Shown here piece after piece: positions 8,375-16,232 of a stretch of 64,000 nt of DNA. The first letter of the stretch is position 1. Every line of letters starts with the position of its first letter. Origin of the DNA: DAHUXD01 sp963736455 (GTDB lineage Bacteria; Acidobacteriota; Thermoanaerobaculia; UBA5066; Gp7-AA6). The translations under genes and the position numbers were made by a program. The stretch covers positions 682,001-746,000 of the forward strand of contig CAVTON010000001.1 of the NCBI GenBank assembly GCA_963736455.1. The letters run 5' to 3'. The notes below the pieces were generated by a model that searched no databases, was not told the origin of the DNA, and saw only the letters and a program-made list of their open reading frames with translations.

Positions 8375-8872
8375 TCAGTGAGCGTCGACTCCCCGCGCCC
8401 TCAGGTAAACGAGCTCGTACCGGGTCGGACCGTGCGCGCCGGCCTCGACGCTCACGATCCTCCGCGTCTCCTTGCTCCCCGCCATCAGGTCGACGTCTCC
8501 GTCCTTGCTCTCGTGGCCCTCGCAGCTCAATCCGGTGGCCGTCGGGCCGCCGCCCGGGCACTGCAGCACGGGGCCGAACTTCGGAAGCGCCTTCCGGTAG
8601 AACGCGAGGATCTTCGCGGGCTCGTCGTTCGACTCGTACTTGACGACGACGAGCCGAAAGCCCTTTTCGGAGACCCAGAAGCCGAGGGTGGCTTCGGCGC
8701 CGTCCTTCGAGTCCGTTCGCAGGCGCGAGCCGGGATAAACCGGCAGCCCGATCTCCTTCAGGTCGGCCTCGCTCTTGACGGTGGCGCTGACCTCGGGGGA
8801 AGAAATTTCGACGCCCTGGGAAGCGGGCGCGAATCCGGCCGAGAGGACGAGGAGCGGAAGGATGTGCAGCAT
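8375..8872 (-). CDS. Secreted hypothetical protein
   Basis: A 165-residue protein with a short signal peptide (residues 1-19). The mature part has GLPVYPGSRL near residue 43 and DEPAKILAFYRKALPKFG near residue 83. This combination, a physical-property strand with YPGS followed by an 'fYrkeL' helix, recurs in uncharacterised exported proteins, but I cannot name a family. Two cysteines (QCPGGG and LSCEGH) could form a disulfide. It lies between the DUF6600-like protein and a small lipoprotein on the same strand with short gaps. Confidence 0.65.
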   Translation of the reverse strand: MLHILPLLVLSAGFAPASQGVEISSPEVSATVKSEADLKEIGLPVYPGSRLRTDSKDGAEATLGFWVSEKGFRLVVVKYESNDEPAKILAFYRKALPKFGPVLQCPGGGPTATGLSCEGHESKDGDVDLMAGSKETRRIVSVEAGAHGPTRYELVYLRARGVDAH

Positions 8873-8932
8873 GTCGCCTCCACGGTCCCTAGACGCAGAT
8901 CACCGGGACGATGTTCCCTCGGGCGGGCTTCG

Positions 8933-9085
8933 TCACCGCACGCCATTCCGGGAGCTCTGGGAACCACGACCCGTGCAACCGGTCTTCGCCGGGGATTCGC
9001 CGGCACTGCACGGGTATCCGGCGCGGCTCGAGCCGCACGCGGTCAGTGTTCCGAGGAATACGAGCACGGCCAGGAGTCGCTTCAT
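8933..9085 (-). CDS. Small lipoprotein (50 residues)
   Basis: The ATG at 9085, five bases after GAGGG, opens a 50-codon frame ending at the TGA at 8933. It begins MKRLLAVLVFLGTLTACGSS, a textbook lipoprotein signal with lipobox LTAC and the acylated Cys at residue 17. The short mature part has two further cysteines (YPCSAG and TGCTGR) and many Gly/Ser/Arg. It starts 14 bases after the slipin stop, so it is probably the last gene of the nfeD-slipin transcript. Function unknown; the frame is supported only by its signal and position. Confidence 0.5.
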   Translation of the reverse strand: MKRLLAVLVFLGTLTACGSSRAGYPCSAGESPAKTGCTGRGSQSSRNGVR

Positions 9086-9098
9086 GAGCCCTCGATTC

Positions 9099-9860
9099 CT
9101 AGTCCTTCGACAGGAACATCTTGATCAGATCGATCGGCAGCGGAAACACGATCGTCGAGTTCTTTTCGTTCGCGATCTCCGTCAGCGTCTGGAGGTATCT
9201 GAGCTGAAGCGTCGCCGGCTGGCGATCGATGATGACGGCCGCCTCCGAGAGAGCGGTCGCGGCCTCCAGCTCGCCCCGCGCGTGGATGATCTTCGCCCGC
9301 TTTTCGCGCTCCGCCTCGGCCTGCCTCGCCATCGCCCGCTGCATCTCGGGCGGCAGGTCGACCTGCTTGACCTCGACGAGAGAGACCTTGATGCCCCAGG
9401 GCGTCGTGTGCTCGTCGATGATCTTCTGAAGGTCGAGGTTGAGCTTCTCGCGCTCGGAGAGGAGCTCGTCGAGAAGCGCCTGCCCGAGGACGCTTCGAAG
9501 CGTCGTCTGGGCGAGCTGGGAGGTCGCGTAGAGAAAGTTCTCGACCTGCACGACCGCCTTCTCCGGCTCCACCACGCGGAAATAGACGACCGCATTGACC
9601 TTCACCGAGACGTTGTCCTTGGTGATGATGTCCTGCGCCGGGACGTCGTGGACGACGGTTCGAAGCGACATCCGGACCATGCGCTCGAACGGCCAGAAGA
9701 TCAGGACCAGTCCGGGACCCTTGGGCGCCTTGCCGAGGCGGCCGAGCCAGAAGGTCACGGCCCGCTCGTATTCGTTGAGGACGTTGATCCACTTGAAGAG
9801 AAAAAGAATACCGATGAAGACGGCGGCGAGCAGGCCGGGCATCGAGAATAAGTCCCTCAT
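9099..9860 (-). CDS. Slipin (SPFH/band 7/stomatin-like membrane protein)
   Basis: A 253-residue protein with one N-terminal membrane segment (about 8-25) followed by an SPFH domain: NEYERAVTFWLGRL, GPGLVLIFWPFERMVRMSLRT, DNVSVKVNAVVYFRV, then a charged helical region (AMARQAEAEREKRAKIIHARGE) that drives oligomerisation, and a C-terminal YLQTLTEIANEKNSTIVFPLPI signature of bacterial slipins. It is paired with NfeD, whose stop overlaps the slipin start (ATGA). Slipin-NfeD pairs form membrane microdomain assemblies in which the NfeD protease part is thought to process the slipin C-terminus. Confidence 0.93.
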   Translation of the reverse strand: MRDLFSMPGLLAAVFIGILFLFKWINVLNEYERAVTFWLGRLGKAPKGPGLVLIFWPFERMVRMSLRTVVHDVPAQDIITKDNVSVKVNAVVYFRVVEPEKAVVQVENFLYATSQLAQTTLRSVLGQALLDELLSEREKLNLDLQKIIDEHTTPWGIKVSLVEVKQVDLPPEMQRAMARQAEAEREKRAKIIHARGELEAATALSEAAVIIDRQPATLQLRYLQTLTEIANEKNSTIVFPLPIDLIKMFLSKD

Positions 9861-11173
9861 CCATTCCTCCGTTCGACATGCAGCGTCCGTCCCTCGACGG
9901 TTTGGATGCGAACGGTGTCGCCGGGCGCGATTCCCGCCGGCCCCTCCGCATCCCAGTATTCGCCGAAGATCTGGACACGGCCTCTCATTGCGGCGGCCCC
10001 GAAACCGTCGGCGACCCGAGCCTCCTGCCCGACCATCGCGTGCAGACCGGTGCGGACCGGCGCCTTTCGCCGTTGGACCGTGTTCCAGGTGAGAAAGGCC
10101 ACGATCGCGAGCGTCAGCCCCAGGCCCGGGAGGATGATCCCGAGATCCACCCGATAGACGCCGCGATCTCCCTTGCCGGAAAAGAGCAGGAGCGAGCCGG
10201 CGACGAGTGCGATCGCGCCGCCCACCGAGAGCAAACCGTGGCTGGCGATCTTGATCTCGGCGACGAACAGCAGGATCCCAAACAGAATGAGCGCGACGCC
10301 CGCCAGATTCACCGGGAGCACCGAGAAGGCGTAGAGGGCGAGGAGCAGCGAAATCCCCCCGACGATGCCCGGCAGAATCGCGCCCGGCGTCGAGAGCTCG
10401 AAGTAGAGACCGACCAGGCCGAGCAGGAAGAGCACGTAGGCGACGTTGGGATGGGACACCACGCCCAGGATCCGGTCCATCTTCCCCATCTCGCGAGTCT
10501 CGAGGCGGTACCCCTTCACCGCGAGCACCGTCTCCCCGCCTCCGACCCGGCGACCCGACGCCCGTCGAGCTGAGCGAGCAGGTCCGGAACGTCGCGGGCG
10601 ATGATCTCGACGAGGCCGTCCGCCTTCGCCTCCGTCTCGGTGTACGAGAGGCTCTTGGAGACCGCGAGCTCGGCCTTCTCGACGTTGCGGCCGTGCTGCT
10701 TCGCGAGCGTCCGGGCGAAGGCGCGGGCGTCCTGCTCGGCCTTCTCGCTCAGCGTCTTCGGGGAGGTCCTGGCCCTCTCCGCCCACGGGATGGGCGGCGC
10801 CCGTGTTCGTGCCCGGCGCCATCGCCGCGATGTCGCCCGACAGCAGCAGGAGAAAACCCGCCGACGCCGCCTGCGCGCCCGAGGGAGACACGTAGGTGGC
10901 GACCGGCACCCGGGAGAGAAGGATCGCAGAGCTCATCTCCCGCGTGGAGGACAGAAGGCCCCCCGGCGTCGAGAGCGTCACCACCACCAGCGCGGCCCCT
11001 TGCTGTTCAGCCGCGGCCAGCACACCCTCGAGATAACTCGCTGCGGCCGGGTGGATCGGGGTGTCGATGCGCGCCAGGACGACCAGAGGAGCGGTCGAGG
11101 CTCCGGATGCCGCCGCCAGAAGGAACAACGAGGCCGCAAGCAACCCCCGGGCTCTCATCGGAGGAGTCAGCAT
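9857..11173 (-). CDS. NfeD family membrane serine protease with a compensated double frameshift
   Basis: The N-terminus has a signal peptide (MRARGLLAASLFLLAAASG) then a ClpP-like protease domain with STPGGLLSSTREM and the nucleophile region SPSGAQAASAG. The C-terminal half has four or five membrane helices and an NfeD OB-fold domain (VGQEARVADGF to HVERRNG). Between about 10763 and 10560 the open frame gives an Arg-rich sequence unlike any NfeD. Shifting by one base in that stretch restores the expected family sequence (SEKAEQDARAFARTLA, VEKAELAVSKSLSYTE, DGLVEIIARDVPDLL). So one indel at the four-base C/G run near 10760-10763 is undone by another near 10541-10565, leaving about 67 codons out of frame. 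Sequencing error or true mutation cannot be separated here. ATG at 11158 is an alternative start. Confidence 0.82.
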   Translation of the reverse strand: MLTPPMRARGLLAASLFLLAAASGASTAPLVVLARIDTPIHPAAASYLEGVLAAAEQQGAALVVVTLSTPGGLLSSTREMSSAILLSRVPVATYVSPSGAQAASAGFLLLLSGDIAAMAPGTNTGAAHPVGGEGQDLPEDAEREGRAGRPRLRPDAREAARPQRREGRARGLQEPLVHRDGGEGGRPRRDHRPRRSGPARSARRASGRRVGGGETVLAVKGYRLETREMGKMDRILGVVSHPNVAYVLFLLGLVGLYFELSTPGAILPGIVGGISLLLALYAFSVLPVNLAGVALILFGILLFVAEIKIASHGLLSVGGAIALVAGSLLLFSGKGDRGVYRVDLGIILPGLGLTLAIVAFLTWNTVQRRKAPVRTGLHAMVGQEARVADGFGAAAMRGRVQIFGEYWDAEGPAGIAPGDTVRIQTVEGRTLHVERRNG

Positions 11174-11217
11174 ACCGCAGGGACAACGCACTCGTCGGAC
11201 GAGATCGGCGGACGGGG

Positions 11218-12072
11218 CTACAACCCGGCGGGCGTGCGTTGAAGCACATAGGCGATCGTCAGCATTAGTCGAGGCTTCCGAGGAACCAGATGTTTGTGGA
11301 AGCAATTGAGGTCCTCGAGAAAGCCCGTGCCGCGTCGACCGACGACGGTGTGCACGCGTTCCTGGAAGCCGCTGGCGTCGCGATCGCTGAGGTGACGCGT
11401 CACGAGACGCAGGGGCGTCTTGCGAAGATGCGTACCCATGATGACCTGGTGAGGCGCGCTGTCGACGTCGACGTCCGTCACGTAGAAGAAGAGCGAGAGT
11501 TGCTTGAAGTCGCCCACGTCGTAGTGAAATTTTGCGTGGCAGGCCCGCGCCCTCTCGCGTTCCCGATCGTCGACGGGCGGCCAGAACCAGTAGAGCCTCG
11601 AACCGTACAGAATCGGTTCCGCGCCGATGTAGCCCTTCACCACTTCCAGCACGGTCGGGTCGTGAGCAATCCCTCGAACCGCGGCGCAGCCAAGATGGGA
11701 GTCCTTTCGGACGGTTGCAGACCCGGAATACTCGAGGATTTGAGCGACGCAGCGGTCCGAGAGTTGAATGCCGCCGGCGTAGCCGTCCCGATTCAGGAGC
11801 CTCAACGCCGTGGCGGTATCGAAGTCCGGGAAGAGCGACGACTCCGATCGATCGAGTCGAGGATTGCGGTCGCGCCGCCGATGGTATTTGAGCATGAGAG
11901 GCCGCCACGGGCCGAGCCACCAGAGGGACACGACGCCGCGGAACAGGCGCAGCAGACGCCGGCGCCTCCCCAGCCACCGGCGCAGTCGAAGCTCAAAGCA
12001 AACGCGATCAGTCGTCCGACCGCGGAACAGACGGCCGGAGCCCCGAGCGGCCCGACGAGAAATGCTCGACAC
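11218..12072 (-). CDS. Phytanoyl-CoA dioxygenase (PhyH) family protein
   Basis: A 284-residue protein starting at GTG 12072 after a GGGGAGGGG ribosome site. The first 60 residues are very Arg-rich. The rest fits the non-haem Fe(II)/2-oxoglutarate oxygenase fold of PhyH proteins: FHYDVGDFKQLSLFFYVTDV contains the His-x-Asp iron pair, followed by APHQVIMGTH, and near the end CFHKHLVPRKPRLMLTIAY supplies the distal His and the Arg that binds 2-oxoglutarate. The substrate cannot be predicted. It is the last gene before the tRNA-half array and shows no sign of operon membership with nfeD (45-base gap). Confidence 0.78.
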   Translation of the reverse strand: MSSISRRAARGSGRLFRGRTTDRVCFELRLRRWLGRRRRLLRLFRGVVSLWWLGPWRPLMLKYHRRRDRNPRLDRSESSLFPDFDTATALRLLNRDGYAGGIQLSDRCVAQILEYSGSATVRKDSHLGCAAVRGIAHDPTVLEVVKGYIGAEPILYGSRLYWFWPPVDDRERERARACHAKFHYDVGDFKQLSLFFYVTDVDVDSAPHQVIMGTHLRKTPLRLVTRHLSDRDASGFQERVHTVVGRRGTGFLEDLNCFHKHLVPRKPRLMLTIAYVLQRTPAGL

Positions 12073-12119
12073 GGCCCCTCCCCGAGTATTGCCGGGAGCC
12101 TATACCCCGAAGGGCTCGA

Positions 12120-12165
12120 TGGAGCGGGCAACCGGGATCGAACCGGCGACATCCAGCTTGGGAAG
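12120..12165 (-). repeat. tRNA-Gly(CCC) 3'-half copy A (attachment-site remnant)
   Basis: These 46 bases are identical to the 3' part of the intact tRNA-Gly at 20536-20610, from the encoded CCA through the T arm to the anticodon loop, and have the same orientation. No 5' half follows. Such 3' halves are the usual scar left when an element integrates into a tRNA gene. It is the outermost of three scars and marks the left border of the accessory region. Confidence 0.85.
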
Positions 12166-12531
12166 AAGTGTCGAGGCTTCGGGATGCTTCGGTATCACCG
12201 CGTATCAACCCCTTAGCCGCCGTCACCGAGCGTCCCGAAGCGTCCCTGAGCATCCTGTGAACCCCGTTTGAACTCGCCGTTGAACTCCCTCCTCGTATAC
12301 CACGCTCACCGAAGATCTCGAATGCTTGCGCCGAAGTTCTCCACGCGCACTGCGAGCTGACGCCATCCGATTTCGAAACGCTTGAGGCCCTCGGGAGAAT
12401 GTTCACTCCTGCTGGGTAGACGAGTAGACACTTCGCAGACGAGAAGCTCTCACTTTTCGAGCAGTTGAACATTCCGTCACGGCGGCGCTTAGGGACCCAG
12501 GGAAGGACGAGTCGAAGAAGCGACGTGTGAG
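12166..12531. other. Non-coding spacer with degenerate repeats
   Basis: No convincing gene is seen. The first part (12190-12290) has short near-repeats such as CGTCCCGAAGCGTCCCTGAG and CCCGTTTGAACTCGCCGTTG, in the same place relative to copy A as the 120-base extension found next to copies B and C. On the minus strand a short open tail ends at a TAA at 12213 with FGTLGDGG, loosely like the tails next to the other copies. It may be the remnant of an element end. Confidence 0.4.
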
Positions 12532-12575
12532 TGGTGAGCCGTGTAGGACTCGAACCTACGAGAAGTTCACAAGGG
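12532..12575 (-). repeat. 3' part of a second tRNA (Lys-like), no 5' half
   Basis: On the minus strand this stretch carries a perfect T arm (GTAGG-TTCGAGT-CCTAC), then ACGGCTC, an A discriminator and CCA: the 3' third of a tRNA whose 5' strand should read GAGCCGT. That 5' strand is absent upstream. Acceptor and T arm are most like tRNA-Lys. It is best explained as another integration scar or element-borne tRNA fragment inside the first module. Confidence 0.5.
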
Positions 12576-12708
12576 GTCAATCACTTGGAACCACGTGTCC
12601 GAGTCCTGTGTCCGAGTGCGCCTTCACTTCCCCGCGCCGGGCTTCTGGAACCTCGGGTCTTGCGCAGCGAGTCGAAGTTGGGGTCGATCCAGAGCGTCTT
12701 TCGTGGGG

Positions 12709-13155
12709 CTATCGCGGACCCACGACGAGGACGGGCACCGGAGATCGTGTCAGGATTTCCTGGACGGTGCTGCCTAGGAGGGCCGCCGCGACTCCTCCTC
12801 GGCCGCGGCTTCCCATGGCGAGCAGATCGTAGCCGCTACGGGCTTCGCGGAGGAGAGCGAGACTCGGTTTGCCCGACAGGATCTTGCGCGTTTCTCTCCG
12901 CCCGCTCATCGCGAGGGATTTCAGCCTCTCCTGGTAGTGCCGAGCAATCGCCTTGCGCAGGCTCCCCGCTTTGCCCTTCAGCAGGTCGCCCCGTTCCTCG
13001 ACGACGGCGGCGCGGACGTCGGAGTGCGGTCTGACATGGGCGAGCGTCAACCGGGCACGAGTCCGGGGAGCGAGCTCGCGCGCGGCGCGGAGCGCCTTCT
13101 CGGACTCCGGTGAGAAGTCGATGGCGACGAGGATGCGCAGGCCGTCCCGATGCAT
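12709..13155 (-). CDS. Universal stress protein (UspA family)
   Basis: A single 148-residue Usp domain. It begins RILVAIDFSPESEKALRAA, with the first strand and the Asp that contacts the nucleotide base, and ends with GSRGRGGVAAALLGSTVQEIL, the G-x2-G-x9-G-[ST] ATP-binding signature, followed by SPVPVLVVGPR. It is therefore likely to be an ATP-binding Usp. It lies 25 bases downstream of the cation ATPase gene on the same strand; its own TAGGAT hexamer six bases before the ATG suggests it can also be transcribed alone. It belongs to the first tRNA-bounded module. Confidence 0.9.
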   Translation of the reverse strand: MHRDGLRILVAIDFSPESEKALRAARELAPRTRARLTLAHVRPHSDVRAAVVEERGDLLKGKAGSLRKAIARHYQERLKSLAMSGRRETRKILSGKPSLALLREARSGYDLLAMGSRGRGGVAAALLGSTVQEILTRSPVPVLVVGPR

Positions 13156-13161
13156 GGACGT

Positions 13162-13167
13162 ATCCTA
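13162..13167 (-). promoter_or_regulatory. -10-like TAGGAT before the universal stress gene
   Basis: TAGGAT lies six bases before the ATG at 13155, with no room for a ribosome site. One of a recurring set of such hexamers in this window that suggests leaderless transcripts. Confidence 0.4.
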
Positions 13168-13180
13168 CCGAATCGTCGAC

Positions 13181-15886
13181 TCAGGCGGAGATTCTGCGAC
13201 GCGAGGCCGACCAAAGCGCCCTTCCCGCCTCGACGATCGCCAGCGCCAGAACCGACATCCCGAGTGCGTGGAGCCAATCTGCCAGGGATAGTCGTTCTGT
13301 GGGGAGGATGGAAGCCAGCGGAACCCAGAAAACGGCGAGGGCCTGCAGCGCGAGACCTCCGGACAGAGAAAGCCAGAACGGTGGCGTCAGGCTTCGCGTC
13401 ATTCTCCAAAACGGCCGATGGTCGGAAAGGGCCGCGAAGGATTGCGCGAGAAGAACCAGCGCGAGCGTCGCCATGGCGAGAGTCTGACTCCGTACTCCGC
13501 CTTCCCGGTTCGCGCTGGCGGTAAATAGCCAAAGGACCACCGCGGCGACGACGCAGCTGCGCAACCCGACTATGCCTGTGGCCCGCCAGGTCAGGAGCGG
13601 CTCCCGAGGATCACGCGGCGGCCTTCGAAGCAGGTCGGTCTCGCCCGGAACCACGACCAGAGCGACGGCGGGAAAGATGTGCACGACGAGGTTCAGCCAG
13701 AGTACCTGGAGAGGGCTCATCGGCAGCGGGAGGTTGGCCACGACCGACGCCAGCATGACGCCGATGGTCGAGAGACTGCAGAGAAGGAGGAAGTGGACGG
13801 AGCGACGGATATTCGCGTAGATCCGGCGCCCTTCGGCGACGGCTGCCGGCAGTGTGCCGTAGTCTCCGCTCGTGACGATGAGGTCGGAGGCTTCGCGGGC
13901 CACGTCGGCAGCACGACTGCCGATGGTGATGCCGATGTCGGCGGCCTTGAGCGCCGGCGCGTCATTGATGCCGTCGCCGGTCATCGCGACGACGTGGCCC
14001 GCCGCCTTGAGAGCGCGGACGATGGAGAGTTTGTCCTCGGGAGAAACACGCGCGAAGACCGCGGTCTGGCGCAAGTTCTCCCATCGCCGCTCGCGGACGA
14101 GCTCAGCGAGCTCGCCCGAATTGACGCAGAGATCTGCAGGGCCGGCGATCTCAAGCTCGCGCGCCACCGCCATCGCGGTCCCTTTCTGGTCTCCCGTGAT
14201 CATGACGGTGCGGATTCCGGCGCCGCGCAGTTGGGCGATGGCATCGCGCACGCCAGCCCGGGGAGGGTCCTCGAGGCCGGCCAGGCCTACCCACGTCAGC
14301 TCCGTCTCCGCCGCCTCCGGCTCCCGGTCGGATTCGAGGCTCCGAAAGGCGAATGCCAGTAGGCGATGACCGCGCTCTCCGAGCTCATGAGCGCGCGCCA
14401 GAAGACGTCCTCGCTCCTCCGGTCCGAGCGGTCGCTCGCTATCGGACTCGAGCACGTGAGAGCAAAGGGCAAGGAGGGCCTCGGGGGAACCTTTGACGAG
14501 CATCCAGAGCCTGCCGACACCCTCCCGCACGACGACCGCCATGCGCTTGCGGCGGGAGGTGAAGGCGATCGCGTAGAGCCGCTCGAGGCTCGCCGCCGAC
14601 GCGGCGACGTTCGCACCGCCTTTTCGGGCGAGTGCAAGAAGTGCGCCTTCCGTCGACGAACCATGGATGTGCCAGCCGCCGTGGGCCTCCAGCTTCGCGT
14701 CGTTGCAGACCTCCGCGATCTCGAGCAGGCGCCGGAGCGCGGGGTCGCCATCGGCGGAAATCGCCAACCCTTTCTCGAGGATCGCGCCCTCTGGCGAGTA
14801 TCCCAGGCCGGTCACCTCGAGTTCACGGTCTGCGAGCCAGATGCGGGTGACTCGCATGACGTTCTCTGTCAGGGTCCCGGTCTTGTCGGTGCAGATGACC
14901 GAGGCGCAGCCGAGCGTCTCGACCGAGGCGAGCCGCCGCACGAGGCTGTGCGCCCGCGCCATTCGGCGCACCCCAACGGCGAGGGCGATCGTGGTCACCG
15001 CGGGGAGTCCTTCCGGAATCGCCGCGATGGCGAGAATCCCACCCGTCTCCAGCATCATCCAGACCGAACGTCCCCGCAGGATTCCGAGCAAAGCGACGGC
15101 CGATGAAAGGGCGATCGCCACGGCGGCGAGTCGGCGGCCGAGCTGTTCCGCCCGGCCCTCGAGGGGCGTCGGCTCCCTCTTTTGCGCGGAGACGAGCTCG
15201 CCGATGCGGGACAGCTCAGTTTCGCCCGGCGCCGCGGTCACGATCAGTCTGCCCGAGCCGCTCAAAACGGTCGTGCCGGCGTAAGCCATGCTGGTGCGGT
15301 CGGGCAGCGGGGAGGCGCTCATCACCGGCTCCGGCATCTTCGTGACGGGGACGCTCTCGCCGGTGAGGGCCGACTCGTCGATCTGCAGGTCGCTCGCGGC
15401 GGCCAGCCGTCCGTCGCCAGCGACGATTTGCCCGGCGGAGAGAATCAAGAGATCGCCTCGTCGGACATCTGAGGTTCGGATCTCGCGCTCGAGCCCGCTT
15501 CGAACGACGCGAGCGGTCGGCGCCGAAAGGGATCGCAGGGCTTCGAGCGCCCTCTCGGCGCGCCAGTCGGTGGCGAACCCGAATGCGACCGAAAAGAGAA
15601 CCGACGCAAGGATCGCCAGCGCGTCGCTGGTATGTCCGAGGAGCAGGGATGCGACGCTGGAAACGAGCAGGACGAGGATCACGCCTCCTTTGAGCTGGGT
15701 CCAGAGGATTCGCCAGATCGGTCGAGAGGCCGAGAGCCCCGGCGTCGTCGATGGGGAAGCGGGGGAGAAGTCCTCGATCGCGAGGCCCGTCTCCGGGTGG
15801 GTTCGAAGATCCCGAGCCACGTCCTCGAAGGAGCGGGCGTGCCAGTCTGGAGCGGGAATATCAGGCCTGTCGACTTGCCGGGTCAT
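13181..15886 (-). CDS. P-type (P2) cation-transporting ATPase, possibly Ca2+
   Basis: A full-length 901-residue P-type ATPase. Visible elements in order: an N-terminal cation-ATPase domain (WHARSFEDVARDLRTHPETGL), actuator LTGES, M4 motif IPEGLPAVTT, phosphorylation site CTDKTGTLTEN, the nucleotide-domain KGSPEALL, the hinge TGDGINDAPALKAADIGI and six C-terminal membrane helices. PEGLP in M4 is typical of Ca2+/Mn2+ (SERCA/PMR1) pumps. However M6 reads LWLNLVVHIFPA, where Ca2+ pumps carry N-L-x-T/x-D-x-x-P-A: the Asp ligand is replaced, so the ion is uncertain. Co-oriented with the universal stress gene, a pairing also seen elsewhere. It is the main cargo of the first tRNA-bounded module. Confidence 0.9.
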   Translation of the reverse strand: MTRQVDRPDIPAPDWHARSFEDVARDLRTHPETGLAIEDFSPASPSTTPGLSASRPIWRILWTQLKGGVILVLLVSSVASLLLGHTSDALAILASVLFSVAFGFATDWRAERALEALRSLSAPTARVVRSGLEREIRTSDVRRGDLLILSAGQIVAGDGRLAAASDLQIDESALTGESVPVTKMPEPVMSASPLPDRTSMAYAGTTVLSGSGRLIVTAAPGETELSRIGELVSAQKREPTPLEGRAEQLGRRLAAVAIALSSAVALLGILRGRSVWMMLETGGILAIAAIPEGLPAVTTIALAVGVRRMARAHSLVRRLASVETLGCASVICTDKTGTLTENVMRVTRIWLADRELEVTGLGYSPEGAILEKGLAISADGDPALRRLLEIAEVCNDAKLEAHGGWHIHGSSTEGALLALARKGGANVAASAASLERLYAIAFTSRRKRMAVVVREGVGRLWMLVKGSPEALLALCSHVLESDSERPLGPEERGRLLARAHELGERGHRLLAFAFRSLESDREPEAAETELTWVGLAGLEDPPRAGVRDAIAQLRGAGIRTVMITGDQKGTAMAVARELEIAGPADLCVNSGELAELVRERRWENLRQTAVFARVSPEDKLSIVRALKAAGHVVAMTGDGINDAPALKAADIGITIGSRAADVAREASDLIVTSGDYGTLPAAVAEGRRIYANIRRSVHFLLLCSLSTIGVMLASVVANLPLPMSPLQVLWLNLVVHIFPAVALVVVPGETDLLRRPPRDPREPLLTWRATGIVGLRSCVVAAVVLWLFTASANREGGVRSQTLAMATLALVLLAQSFAALSDHRPFWRMTRSLTPPFWLSLSGGLALQALAVFWVPLASILPTERLSLADWLHALGMSVLALAIVEAGRALWSASRRRISA

Positions 15887-15893
15887 GGCTCCG

Positions 15894-15899
15894 AACCTA
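15894..15899 (-). promoter_or_regulatory. -10-like TAGGTT before the cation ATPase gene
   Basis: TAGGTT lies seven bases before the ATG at 15886. The rest of 15900-16012 has no gene or recognisable element. Confidence 0.4.
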
Positions 15900-16012
15900 G
15901 TCGACGTCGGGCCGGCTGTCGAGAGTCGAGCGGATCAAAGGCTTAACCAATTCGCGAAAGGCGCGAGAAAAAGCGGCTTGAGCCTAAGTGGCTCGTGGCG
16001 TTGGGGCTAGAT

Positions 16013-16179
16013 TGGAGCGGGCAACCGGGATCGAACCGGCGACATCCAGCTTGGGAAGATCGGCATCGGAACCGGGGATGGTTGGGGATCCTTGGAGACC
16101 GAGCTCAGAACGGGCATCCCCAGCAGTCCCCAGTCATCCCCAGGCGCCCCCAAGACCCGGCGCGAACAGTCCGCGAACA
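16013..16179 (-). repeat. tRNA-Gly 3'-half copy B with 121-base extension
   Basis: The first 46 bases equal the 3' half of the tRNA-Gly at 20536. The next 121 bases are shared, with about a dozen differences, with the extension at copy C (17712-17832). On the minus strand both extensions keep the same open tail, starting CSRTVRAG and ending GRLGMTGDxWGCPF at a stop just before the tRNA half, with several changes falling at third positions. This suggests the 3' end of a former gene pointing into the attachment site, as integrase genes often do. That identification is inference. Confidence 0.8.
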
Positions 16180-16218
16180 GGCCCGGCTCCCGAACCGCGC
16201 GGCGCGCGTACATTGCGG

Positions 16219-16224
16219 TAGAGT
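16219..16224 (+). promoter_or_regulatory. -10-like TAGAGT before the amidohydrolase gene
   Basis: TAGAGT ends eight bases before the ATG at 16233; no Shine-Dalgarno sequence lies between them. Consistent with a leaderless mRNA. Confidence 0.45.
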
Positions 16225-16232
16225 CTCGTGCG

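Noticed and set aside
5098..8643. 1181-codon plus-strand open frame
   Set aside because: It covers three well-supported minus-strand genes and encodes only low-complexity Arg/Leu-rich sequence.
11218..11977. NfeD start far upstream at 11977
   Set aside because: That extension runs through the dioxygenase gene in another frame; the signal peptide at 11158-11173 marks the true start.
16092..16232. N-terminal extension of the amidohydrolase through the repeat
   Set aside because: Those codons translate the repeat; the ATG at 16233 begins the signal-like sequence and has a promoter-like hexamer before it.
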